A DNA stretch of 36,221 nucleotides. It comes from an uncultured Bacteroidota bacterium (GTDB lineage Bacteria > Bacteroidota > Bacteroidia > Flavobacteriales > Flavobacteriaceae). Under the pieces are notes generated by a model, which searched no databases, was not told the origin of the DNA, and saw nothing but the letters and a program-made list of their open reading frames with translations. Numbering within the stretch: the stretch's first letter is position 1; every line of letters begins with the position of its first letter. The position numbers were made by a program, and so were the translations under genes. Location: assembly GCA_903842575.1 (NCBI GenBank), contig CAIMMM010000170.1:1-36221 (forward strand), written 5' to 3'. Below are positions 1-8,500 of this stretch, in pieces.

Positions 1-436
<436 letters not shown>

Positions 437-440
437 ACTT

Positions 441-464
441 TTCCCCCCGCCTCGGCGGGGGGAA
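441..464 (+). other. GC-rich hairpin directly after 23S rRNA
   Basis: An 11-bp perfect inverted repeat (TTCCCCCCGCC at 441-451, GGCGGGGGGAA at 454-464) begins within a few bases of the 23S 3' end. It stands out sharply from the AT-rich spacer. It is followed by AAGAAACTTTCTT, a second short palindrome, but not by a T run, so a role in rRNA processing or folding is more likely than termination. This role is inference. Confidence 0.6.
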
Positions 465-515
465 GAAACTTTCTTAAAACTTTTTATTTTCTTTATCTCA
501 GTATGTTAAGATATT

Positions 516-530
516 TGCTCGACGCGAGCA
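516..530. repeat. Short hairpin TGCTCG/CGAGCA in the 23S-5S spacer
   Basis: TGCTCG (516-521) and CGAGCA (525-530) form a 6-bp stem with a 3-base loop. It sits immediately before the larger repeat hairpin at 530-595. Its function is unknown. Confidence 0.45.
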
Positions 531-595
531 GTTGCTGGTTGATAGTTGAAAGTTGTTGAAGAAATTCATCAACCGATAACCAAAAACCAACAACT
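530..595. repeat. Inverted pair of a ~30-base repeat in the 23S-5S spacer
   Basis: The arm at 530-559 starts AGTTGCTGGTTGATAG. The arm at 566-595, read on the minus strand, starts AGTTGTTGGTTTTTGG. Both resemble one 30-base sequence, so the pair would fold into a long imperfect hairpin with a loop of about 6 bases. The minus-strand arm matches the copy at 2208-2237 in pdhC at about 26 of 30 positions by hand alignment. The plus-strand arm matches it at about 23 of 30. Confidence 0.7.
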
Positions 596-603
596 AACCC
601 CTT

Positions 604-710
604 AAGGTGGTTATTGCGGCGGGGCTCACCTCTTCCCATCCCGAACAGAGTAGTTAAGCCCGCCTGCGCAGATGGTACTGCAGTTATGTGGGAGAGTATG
701 TCGTCGCCTT
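604..710 (+). rRNA. rrf: 5S ribosomal RNA
   Basis: This is a complete 5S gene of about 107 bases. The conserved CCCATCCCGAACAG is at 636-649, and AGTTAAGCCCGCCTGCGC follows. The 5' AAGGTGG pairs with the 3' TCGCCTT, which sets the ends to within a few bases. It is the last gene of the rRNA operon; no tRNA lies between it and the 23S gene. Confidence 0.95.
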
Positions 711-716
711 TTTTAG

Positions 717-752
717 AAAGTCCTTCACGAAAGTGAGGGACTTTTTGTTTTT
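717..752 (+). terminator. Rho-independent terminator of the rRNA operon
   Basis: A 12-bp stem (AAAGTCCTTCAC at 717-728, GTGAGGGACTTT at 733-744, one G-T pair) is closed by a GAAA tetraloop. It is followed by TTTTGTTTTTT, a textbook intrinsic terminator 6 bases after the 5S 3' end. Confidence 0.93.
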
Positions 753-761
753 TATACCTAA

Positions 762-850
762 AGCGTGAGGGATTGAAATAGTATCTCCCGATTTGTTAAC
801 TAACAAGGCGGGAATACAATGGACAGCCCAACCCGAAGAGACCACGTCAT
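762..850. repeat. Structured non-coding element downstream of the rRNA operon
   Basis: The stretch opens with GCGTGAGGGATTGAAA. It contains a long hairpin at 786-813: TCCCG pairs with CGGGA, and TTGTTA pairs with TAACAA around AC. It then runs into a GC-richer tail with AGCCCAACCCGAAG. Outer segments GTAT/ATAC and GCGTG/CACGT can also pair, so the whole block looks like one folded unit. No open frame or known RNA family is recognised. From memory, similar GAGGGATTGAA...AGCCC...CCGAAG blocks recur between genes in flavobacteria, but this was not checked. Confidence 0.4.
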
Positions 851-871
851 ACGTTTGAAATGTATTCCAAT

Positions 872-899
872 AAAAAACCCACTCTAAAAAGTGGGCTTT
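872..899 (-). terminator. Terminator downstream of pdhC
   Basis: CCCACT (878-883) and AGTGGG (890-895) pair around CTAAAA. On the minus strand the hairpin is followed by TTTTTTATT. It lies about 25 bases after the pdhC stop and probably ends the pdhA-pdhC transcript. The flanking A and T runs could let it act in both directions. Confidence 0.75.
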
Positions 900-923
900 A
901 TTAGTTGTAAAAAGGTTAGTTTA

Positions 924-2600
924 TTACGCCAACATCGTAACTGGATTTTCTAAGAACTGTCTTAACGATTGCAGGAATTGTGCTCCTGTAGCACCGTCAA
1001 CCGTTCTATGGTCGCAAGCTAACGTTAATGTCATCGTATTACCCACCACAATTTGACCGTTTCTCACTACTGGTTTTTCTTCAATAGCACCTACGGATAG
1101 GATAGCAGAATTTGGTTGGTTAATGATAGAAGTGAAGGATTGAATACCAAACATTCCTAGGTTAGAAACCGTAAACGTACTTCCTTCCATTTCGGCTGGT
1201 TGCAGTTTCTTGCTTTTTGCTTTTCCTGCTAAGTCTTTAACGTTGCCACCAATTTGAGTCAAACTCATTTGATCTGTGAAACGCAGTACTGGTACAACCA
1301 ATCCATCTTCAACAGCTACTGCCACTCCAACGTTTACATGGTAATTAATTGTTATAGCGTCTTCTCTCCATTGAGAGTTTACTTTTGGATGTTTTTTCAA
1401 TGCCATTGCACACGCTTTGATGACCATATCGTTGAATGATACTTTGGTATCGGGAATGCTATTGATAATGGCTCTCGATTTTATCGCTTCGTCCATACCC
1501 ACTTCTATAGTTAAATAGAAATGTGGTGCTGTGAAAATAGATTCAGCAAGACGTTTCGCAATGGTTTTTCGCATTTGCGAGTTTTTGATTTCTTCTGATA
1601 AGGTTTCGCCGGCTGGAACAAATGGTTTTGCAACTGTTGTTGGTTGAGTTCCCTCGACTGCGCTCGGGATGACATTTGGTGCTTGTGACGCTGCGCCAGG
1701 GGTAAAGTTTTCCACATCACTTTTCGTGATACGACCGTTTTCTCCTGAACCTTTTACTTGTGATAAATTGATTCCATTTTCCTTAGCGATTTGTTTGGCC
1801 AATGGGGATGCGAAAATTCTTCCTGTATTTTCAGTTGTTGGTTGTTGGTTGTCGGTTATTGGTGTAATAGTCGCAGTTGATTCCGATGTAACTGAAGTTA
1901 ATGCAGGAGCGGCTCCCCCTTTTTTATAATTTTCCGCTATGCCGGTAATGTCAGTTCCTTCTGGGCCGATGATGGCTAAAACACTATCAACTGGAGCCGA
2001 TTGTCCTTCTTGAATTCCAATGAATAAAAGTGTTCCTGAATTGAAAGATTCGAATTCCATAGTGGCTTTATCGGTTTCAATTTCGGCAAGGATATCGCCT
2101 TCGGCAACTTTATCTCCTACTTTTTTTAACCAAGTTGCTACGGTTCCTTCTGTCATGGTGTCACTAAGGCGCGGCATCGTTACAACTACAACTCCTTTTG
2201 GTAAAGAGGTTGTTGGTTGTTGGTTGTCGGTTGTTGGTTTTGTTTCAGTTGGAGCAATTGGCGCTTCTTCAACTTTAGTTTGCTTCGTCTGTTCGCTATC
2301 GCTCGAGTCTGTTGCTGGAGCAGTAGCATTACCGTCTGAAATTAATCCTGAAATATCTTCGCCATCATTCCCAATAATAGCAAGGAGTGAATCTACAGGC
2401 GCGGTTTGTCCTTCGGGAATTCCTATGTATAATAAAGTACCTGCATTGAAAGATTCAAATTCCATCGTAGCTTTATCGGTTTCGATTTCGGCAAGAATAT
2501 CCCCTTCTTTTATGACATCGCCAACTTTTTTAAGCCAAGTAGCAACTGTACCCTCGGTCATTGTATCGCTCAAGCGCGGCATTGTGATTTTTGTTGCCAT
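924..2600 (-). CDS. pdhC: Pyruvate dehydrogenase complex dihydrolipoamide acetyltransferase (E2)
   Basis: This is the E2 core of the pyruvate dehydrogenase complex. It moves the acetyl group from E1 on swinging lipoyl arms to CoA, giving acetyl-CoA in the cytoplasm. There are two lipoyl domains (about residues 2-80 and 137-214) with ETDKATMEFES around lipoyl lysines K43 and K178. An E3/E1-binding domain lies at about 261-300 (FASPLAKQIAKENGI). The acyltransferase domain covers about 335-558 and has the active-site motif DHRTVDG (H531, D535). The two lipoyl domains are also near-copies at DNA level, 405 bases apart. The linkers carry translated DNA repeats: TDNQQPTT at 124-131 and again at 249-256, and VIPSAVEG at 310-317. 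The start lies 2 bases after the pdhA stop, so the two genes are very likely translated from one mRNA. Confidence 0.97.
   Translation of the reverse strand: MATKITMPRLSDTMTEGTVATWLKKVGDVIKEGDILAEIETDKATMEFESFNAGTLLYIGIPEGQTAPVDSLLAIIGNDGEDISGLISDGNATAPATDSSDSEQTKQTKVEEAPIAPTETKPTTDNQQPTTSLPKGVVVVTMPRLSDTMTEGTVATWLKKVGDKVAEGDILAEIETDKATMEFESFNSGTLLFIGIQEGQSAPVDSVLAIIGPEGTDITGIAENYKKGGAAPALTSVTSESTATITPITDNQQPTTENTGRIFASPLAKQIAKENGINLSQVKGSGENGRITKSDVENFTPGAASQAPNVIPSAVEGTQPTTVAKPFVPAGETLSEEIKNSQMRKTIAKRLAESIFTAPHFYLTIEVGMDEAIKSRAIINSIPDTKVSFNDMVIKACAMALKKHPKVNSQWREDAITINYHVNVGVAVAVEDGLVVPVLRFTDQMSLTQIGGNVKDLAGKAKSKKLQPAEMEGSTFTVSNLGMFGIQSFTSIINQPNSAILSVGAIEEKPVVRNGQIVVGNTMTLTLACDHRTVDGATGAQFLQSLRQFLENPVTMLA
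1650..1673. repeat. 24-base repeat-like insert in the pdhC linker
   Basis: Plus-strand CCTCGACTGCGCTCGGGATG with its flanking bases encodes VIPSAVEG (residues 310-317) on the pdhC strand. It is GC-rich and partly palindromic (TCCC...GGGA) within an AT-rich gene. From memory, CCTCGACTGCGCTCGRRATGAC is a common dispersed sequence between genes in flavobacteria. Only one copy is seen in this window, so the repeat status rests on that memory. Confidence 0.5.
1833..1862. repeat. Dispersed ~30-base repeat, copy in second pdhC linker
   Basis: The plus strand starts AGTTGTTGGTTGTTGGTTGT and continues CGGTTATTGG. It differs from the 2208-2237 copy at only two positions. On the pdhC strand it encodes ITDNQQPTT (residues 248-256), between the second lipoyl domain and the peripheral subunit-binding domain. 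Confidence 0.75.
2208..2237. repeat. Dispersed ~30-base repeat, copy in first pdhC linker
   Basis: The plus strand starts GGTTGTTGGTTGTTGGTTGT and continues CGGTTGTTGG. On the pdhC strand it encodes TTDNQQPTT (residues 123-131), between the two lipoyl domains. It lies 375 bases (a multiple of three) from the other copy, so both are read in the same frame. Confidence 0.75.
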
Positions 2601-2602
2601 AA

Positions 2603-3604
2603 TTATAGTCTATGAGGGATGAAAGGATAGTTTTCTTGTTCGTAAACCACATCATACAATTGTTGTATTTCAGGGAATGCAGACTCTTCGGCAAATGTTA
2701 CACATTCTTCTACTAAGTCTTTTACTCTTTCATCAATGACTTCAATTTCGGCTTCTGTAGCGTAATTGTTTTCTTTGATGATATCCAACACTTGTGTGAT
2801 TGGGTCAATTTTTCTGTACTCTTCTACTTCTTCTTTGGAACGATATAATTGTGCGTCAGACATAGAGTGACCTCTATAACGGTATGTTTTCATTTCTAAG
2901 AAGGTTGGTCCATCGCCACGACGAGCTCTTTCCATAGCTTCGTGCATCGCTTCGGCAACTTTTACAGGATTCATTCCATCTACAGGTCCGCAGGGCATTT
3001 CGTATCCTAAACCTAATTTCCAAATATCTGTATGATTAGCTGTTCTTTCTACAGAAGTACCCATGGCATATCCATTGTTCTCGCATATGAATACTACGGG
3101 TAATTTCCATAGCATTGCCATATTAAAAGCTTCGTGTAATGAACCTTGTCGTGCAGCACCATCACCAAAATAGGTTAGGGTTACACCACCGGTTTCGAAA
3201 TATTTATCGGCGAAAGCCATACCTGCACCTACTGGACTTTGAGCTCCAACGATACCATGACCTCCATAAAATCCGTGTTCCTTTGAAAATATATGCATGG
3301 AGCCACCCATTCCTTTGGAAGTCCCCGTTACTTTGCCTAGAAGTTCTGCCATTACTTTTCTTGGGTCAACTCCCATTCCAATGGGCTGCACGTGATTACG
3401 ATAGGCAGTAATCATTTTATCTTTACCTCCTAAATTCATAGCGTGTAAAGCACCCGCTAATACGGCTTCTTGTCCATTATACAAGTGAAGAAATCCTCTA
3501 ACTTTTTGTTGAATATAAAGTGCTGCAAGCTTGTCTTCGAATTTTCTCCAAAGTAGCATGTCTTCATACCATTTTAAATAAACTTCTTTTGTTACTTCTT
3601 TCAT
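2603..3604 (-). CDS. pdhA: Pyruvate dehydrogenase E1 component, alpha subunit
   Basis: This is the thiamine diphosphate-dependent E1 alpha subunit. With E1 beta it decarboxylates pyruvate and passes the acetyl group to lipoyl-E2. The 333-residue length is normal for a separate alpha chain. The TPP/Mg binding motif begins at GDGAARQGS (residues 147-155) and ends with ENNGYAMGT (175-183). The YRYRGHSMSD segment at 241-250 is the conserved loop near the active site. pdhC follows 2 bases after the stop. The beta-subunit gene is not next to it and must lie elsewhere, an arrangement I recall from other flavobacteria. Confidence 0.96.
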   Translation of the reverse strand: MKEVTKEVYLKWYEDMLLWRKFEDKLAALYIQQKVRGFLHLYNGQEAVLAGALHAMNLGGKDKMITAYRNHVQPIGMGVDPRKVMAELLGKVTGTSKGMGGSMHIFSKEHGFYGGHGIVGAQSPVGAGMAFADKYFETGGVTLTYFGDGAARQGSLHEAFNMAMLWKLPVVFICENNGYAMGTSVERTANHTDIWKLGLGYEMPCGPVDGMNPVKVAEAMHEAMERARRGDGPTFLEMKTYRYRGHSMSDAQLYRSKEEVEEYRKIDPITQVLDIIKENNYATEAEIEVIDERVKDLVEECVTFAEESAFPEIQQLYDVVYEQENYPFIPHRL

Positions 3605-3685
3605 TTTTTTTGTTGCTAAATCGTTATGGTGTGTTACATACTATTGAACGCAAAATAGTTCACTCACTCACAAATTTGCGAAGAG

Positions 3686-3712
3686 CAAAAGTAAAACATT
3701 CCGAGTAAGCAA
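3686..3712 (-). promoter_or_regulatory. Possible promoter of pdhA-pdhC
   Basis: Read on the minus strand, TTG (3712-3710) is followed after 16 bases by TACTTTTG (3693-3686), which fits the Bacteroidota -33 TTG / -7 TAnnTTTG pattern. The spacing is slightly short. It would start transcription about 75 bases before the pdhA ATG. Confidence 0.4.
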
Positions 3713-3740
3713 TAAAATTTAATAGCGTAATTTTTAGATT

Positions 3741-4223
3741 TTAAAGGAAGTTTTTGTCAAACGTTAACGGAAGTAAATTTTTAATGGAATCCGACTTGTA
3801 TATTTCACCGGATTCTCCCATGAAATAAATTTCTATAGCGGTGTTTTGCTTCGACTCATATTCAGAAATAGATTGTCTGCAAGCGCCACAAGGCGGAATA
3901 GGGGAAGTAGTTTTATTGGTGTCTGATGCAGCAGAAATAGCCATTTTTACGATTTTAGCATCAGGATAAATAGCGCCTGTTTGAAAAACCGCAACTCTTT
4001 CTGCACAAAGTCCCGAAGGATAAGCTGCGTTTTCCTGATTGGAACCTAAAACAATTTTATCATTGTCTAATAAAATAGCCGCACCAACTCTAAATTTTGA
4101 ATAGGGTGCATACGCTTTTTTTCGAATTTCCACAGCTTGCTGCATTAAAGATTGAATGTCTTTTGGCAATTCTTCAATGGATTGATAAGCAGTGAAAGTG
4201 GTATTGATGTTGACTTGTTTCAT
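3741..4223 (-). CDS. cdd: Cytidine deaminase
   Basis: This is a zinc enzyme of pyrimidine salvage that hydrolyses cytidine or deoxycytidine to uridine or deoxyuridine. Both zinc motifs are present: CAERVAVFQ (C73 ligand, E75 catalytic) and PPCGACRQS (C112 and C115 ligands). The FRVGAAIL segment near residue 44 is typical of the family. At 160 residues it is slightly longer than the usual 130-150, because of an N-terminal extension of about 25 residues. A terminator separates it from porV upstream, and 136 bases with a possible promoter separate it from pdhA, so it is probably its own transcription unit. Confidence 0.95.
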   Translation of the reverse strand: MKQVNINTTFTAYQSIEELPKDIQSLMQQAVEIRKKAYAPYSKFRVGAAILLDNDKIVLGSNQENAAYPSGLCAERVAVFQTGAIYPDAKIVKMAISAASDTNKTTSPIPPCGACRQSISEYESKQNTAIEIYFMGESGEIYKSDSIKNLLPLTFDKNFL

Positions 4224-4234
4224 TGTTTATGAGG

Positions 4235-4280
4235 AAAAAAAATCCAAATTTCAACCTCGATACTTCGGGAGAAATTTGGA
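4235..4280 (-). terminator. Terminator of the porU-porV operon
   Basis: A perfect 9-bp stem (TCCAAATTT at 4243-4251, AAATTTGGA at 4272-4280) encloses a 20-base loop. On the minus strand it is followed directly by eight T (plus-strand A run 4235-4242). It lies 25 bases after porV. The loop contains CCTCGATACTTCGGGA, which faintly recalls the pdhC linker repeat. Confidence 0.8.
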
Positions 4281-4305
4281 CAATTACTATATAATTTACT
4301 TGTTA

Positions 4306-5514
4306 CTAATATTCTTCATATTTATCACCAAAGTTAAACGATAATGAGAAACGGAGCGTGTTTTCCAAAGGGTTTTTTACTTTGGATGCAGAGAAAAGAT
4401 AAGAAACATCCACTTTTACTACATTGTATTTGAAACCGGCTCCAAGGGAAAAGAATTTTCTAGCGCCTTTCATGGGACTTTCATGAAAATAGCCTAAACG
4501 AAACGCAAAAGAATCTTGGTATAAATATTCTGTCCCAACGGAATACGTGAATTCTTTTAGCTCTTCGCTAAATCCTCCAGGGGCATCATTGAATGATTTA
4601 AAAATACCTGAAACCCAATTTATTTTATTATAGTCATTTACGTTTTGTTGTCGTAAATCAATTTCCTCTTGTGTTGTTATTAAACCATCTCCGTTCAAAT
4701 CGGCACTTTGAGGTGATGGTACTAAAAGTTTAGCAAATTCAACACTTACGGAAACTTTATTATAGTCATCCAATATAAAATCAAATCCGCCACCCAATTT
4801 CATATTGGCAGGTAGGAAGTTGGCGCTATTATCATCGGAAGCACCAGCATCATAATTTATTTTTGGACCCATATTTTGGAAATTAAATCCAATACGATAT
4901 CTTCCATTGAACGTATTATAAGCTATTTCTTCTGATTGGTAAAACCCTGCTACATCTACCGCAAAGGAAGTTGCTGGTTTAGCATCCCCTGACCCAGCAC
5001 TTGCAATTCTAAGTGCAGAACGGATATATCTACCTGCAACTGACATGGCAAAGCGTTCGCTTAATTTTAAGGAATAGGAAGCATCTAAAGCTAATTCACT
5101 TGGTTTTACAATTACTGGATCGTCTTCGGCAAACTGTCTTAGTTCAATTTCACCCAATCCAAAATAACGTAAACTAGCTGCAAAGGCACTTCGCTCATTA
5201 AATCTATTAAAATAAGTAACTTGGCCTAATGAAATATCGTTTACTAAATCGGTTAAATAAGGAGTGTAACTCGTTGTAAATCCTTGTTTTTCTAGCGAAA
5301 ACGCATATTTAGCAGGATTCCATTGTTGTGAAAAAGCATCGGCGGAAGTAGCCACACCTTGGTCGGCCATACCTGCAGCACGCGCATCGGCTGCAACTAA
5401 TAAAAAGGGTACTCCAGTGGTGATTACGAAACTTTCTTGTTGCGCATTTATGTTTTGTATTGTTACTACTAAGAAGAGTAGTATTGCAATTTTTCTCATA
5501 TCCATTTTTTTCAT
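4306..5514 (-). CDS. porV: Type IX secretion system outer membrane protein PorV (LptO)
   Basis: PorV is an outer membrane beta-barrel of the type IX secretion system (T9SS). It takes cargo released from the translocon to the PorU sortase and belongs to the FadL/OmpP1-like barrels. The protein has a signal peptide with cleavage near NAQ (residues 23-25), then VTTGVPFLLVAADARAAGMA, a stretch typical of PorV. Many alternating beta-strand segments follow, and the C-terminus is FSLSFNFGDKYEEY. Its 402 residues fit the family. It starts 23 bases after porU and ends before a terminator. A second in-frame ATG (residue 6, position 5499) also gives a good signal peptide, so the exact start is uncertain. 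Confidence 0.93.
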   Translation of the reverse strand: MKKMDMRKIAILLFLVVTIQNINAQQESFVITTGVPFLLVAADARAAGMADQGVATSADAFSQQWNPAKYAFSLEKQGFTTSYTPYLTDLVNDISLGQVTYFNRFNERSAFAASLRYFGLGEIELRQFAEDDPVIVKPSELALDASYSLKLSERFAMSVAGRYIRSALRIASAGSGDAKPATSFAVDVAGFYQSEEIAYNTFNGRYRIGFNFQNMGPKINYDAGASDDNSANFLPANMKLGGGFDFILDDYNKVSVSVEFAKLLVPSPQSADLNGDGLITTQEEIDLRQQNVNDYNKINWVSGIFKSFNDAPGGFSEELKEFTYSVGTEYLYQDSFAFRLGYFHESPMKGARKFFSLGAGFKYNVVKVDVSYLFSASKVKNPLENTLRFSLSFNFGDKYEEY

Positions 5515-5537
5515 ATAATTACAAATATAGTATTTTC

Positions 5538-8500
5538 CTAAAGTATTACAAGTTTTTCTATTTTTTCGGTCTTTTTATTCGTTAAAGTGGACTTTACAGT
5601 AAGTTTATAGATGTAAACACCCTTCCCAATTCGATCCCCAAAGTCGTCTTTTCCATCCCAAGTCACCTCCCGAGAAAGGAAACCGTCGGTGGTAACAGTT
5701 TGGTTTTTTGTCCATACAATTTTACCCGTTATAGTCATGACTTGCACCTGAACTTCTAGTGGCTCGAAGGGTCGGTTATGTGAAAACCAAAATTCGGTAT
5801 AATTAACAAATGGGTTGGGATAATTTAAAACGTTTTTCAATTCTATCTTGTCATCACCCACGACCACAAATTGGATTTCGGCAGTTATTGGATTATTGTA
5901 TACATCCCATGCTTTGAAAGTTATGGTATGTAGTCCAATCGCTAAATTCCTATACGGAAATCGAACCCGGCCTTTGGTGTAATCGTTCAATTCGGTTTCG
6001 TAATAATCATTCATGATGTAAGGCTTGGTTTCATCTCCATCAAGAATACCAACAATGTCATGACCAATACCACTGGCGGTATTAATTCCGTGTTCGTCCT
6101 GAAGAATGGCCAATAAAAAGGGAGAATCATTGGTAATGCCTCCATTGATAAAAGTCTCATCATTCATATAGAGTTTTACTGTTGGACCAATATTATCTGC
6201 AACGGCATTGGTGTTAATTCCGCCAATTTTAATATCTGTATTGTAGCCTGTTTTGTCTAATAATAGCTGATTTCTTTTGGCATAAAAACTAATTCTACCA
6301 TTGCTAACAGGGATTCGAATGTCTCTTGGGACAACAAATCCAAACTCAAAATTTCCATTAGTAACGGAGGCATTTCCTCTAAAAATAGTTTCTCCTAAGA
6401 TGTTGAAATTCATTATAGGGCTGTTGCCATCATTGTCTAATGTAGAGCGATTAATAGATTTGTCAAAAATATTTACAGAAAGATCTCCGTTGTAAGTTGT
6501 TAAAAGGACTCCGTTTTCATCTTGCACTTCTCCTGTTAATTTCACATAGGCTAACGATTGTAAATCCTCAATAGGTTGCAAAATAGCAACATCATTTACT
6601 TTGGTTAAAACTATTTTTGGTTTTGGAATAGCAAGCATCAAAGCAGGATCTCCAAGATAAAAAACCACATTGGTAGAGGAATTTGGACTGCTATTTTTGG
6701 AAAGGCGCAACGCTTCCGCAATGGAAGTATACTCATTGGAGTTGTATGAAAATAAGTATTGCGCTAATCTATCGTTAAAATCTTGGGCTGTACTTTGACC
6801 AATGGAGCGGATAGTAGTTATCATGGAAATGGCACCGCCCTTTGGATTCCAATAGGTATATTCCCCAGCGGTTGGTCGGTAAGGATTGTCAAAACGAGAA
6901 AAATCGCAGGTGATGGTAATAAATAAAGGATAACGGAATCGGTTTGATAAATTTTGCCCATCCGATTTTTCCCAAATGCGTTCGCCAGACAAACCATCTT
7001 CACCACCATGTCCTAAATAGTTGAAAACTAAGGCGCCTTTTTCGAAAGCACTAAAAAGTTCTTCGCGTGCTTTTGGGTAACGGTTTCCGCCGGATGACGT
7101 TTCTTGTTGGTAGGAGTCAAGCAATATTTTTTTGACATTAATAAATGGTTTTTCAGAAGCAATCACATCCGATAATTGATTTTGCCTTTGTTGTAATTGG
7201 GCATCGGAAGTTTTGTCAGAATCATCTGCGATGGCTACATAATTATTTCTCCAACTACCATAAGATTTCAAATCATGATATTCTAGGACTTTGTTAACCA
7301 TTTCATCGGCTTGATTTGTGGAGCTAACAATCATTCTACCCACTGCAATGTCAATTCCGCCAAAATTATAAAGGACGTTTCCTTCATTGGCATCCATTAA
7401 TCCAAAAAAGTCATCCGAACAAAAGGATGTTTCTCCTGCAGAATAACTATTCAACGCGTGATAAATTGGGACAATATTGGTGTTGTTTTGAATTCTATCT
7501 TTGAAATCATAGGATGCATCCCCAAAAAGATTGATGTATTTAACTCTTTTTTCTGGGGAAGAAGCATTAAAGTAAACATATTTTACAAAATTTCTAATAG
7601 CGGCAACATCTTGTTTCCCAGATGAAAATTCAGTATAAATAGTTTCCAGGTTAACTACTTTCACATTTAAATGAGAATAATTTCTATGAAAAGCGGCGAG
7701 TTTCTCAGCTTGAGCATTTAGAAATTTGGGTGTAATAATTAAATAATCAACATCTTCAAACTGATTTTGATTATTGTTGAAAATAGTTCCTTTTAAATTT
7801 TGGGTGGTAACTTTGGTTTGTGATTCTTTTAAAGGAGAAAAATAATCATTGTTGTCAACAGCAATGTATTTTCTAACTTCTCCCATATCTGCTTTGAAAG
7901 AAAAACTGCTTTGGTCTGCATTTTCTGTTTTAGTAACATTATAAATATCTGTAATATCCCAAACTTGTTTAATGGAGGATGCATTTGAAATCTGATATTC
8001 GCCGATACCTATTAAAGTACTGGCTAAGTTATATTGAAATCGAAATTGTTTATTATATCCTTGTAAATTTCTTTTGGCAGTAAGATTAATGTAGTCTAAA
8101 TACCCTTTTGAACTTGGAACACCATTGTTTTCATAGGTTACTTTGATTGTTGTATTTTCTGTAGCGGTAGTATTGCCATTTAAATTTCCTTCAATTGCCT
8201 CAGCACTTGAGCCCGATGGTATTCCAGAAAATGATAGATTGCCAACCAACTGATTGTTTGATTCTATTTTAAAATTGGTACTAATAGAGGAAACAGCAGC
8301 GCCATGAATACTAACTTGTATGGGTGATGAAGAAGCAATATTAGGAAAATTGAAATCAAATTCTTGACTATCTTGAAACCCAAATTGTTCTCCGAACCAA
8401 ACTCTTCCCAACTTTACAATGTTAAAATTATCTAGTTCATGAAATTGATAATCATCAAATGCTGTGATGTTTGTAGTCGTATTTCCAGAAGGTTGCGCGA

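Noticed and set aside
768..777. GGATTGAAA-type end recalling CRISPR repeats
   Set aside because: Only one copy is present, with no regular spacing and no spacers.
2020..2622. 200-codon plus-strand frame opposite pdhC
   Set aside because: It is the mirror of the duplicated lipoyl-domain coding sequence and repeats the same peptide pattern twice; no start signal or family is recognised.
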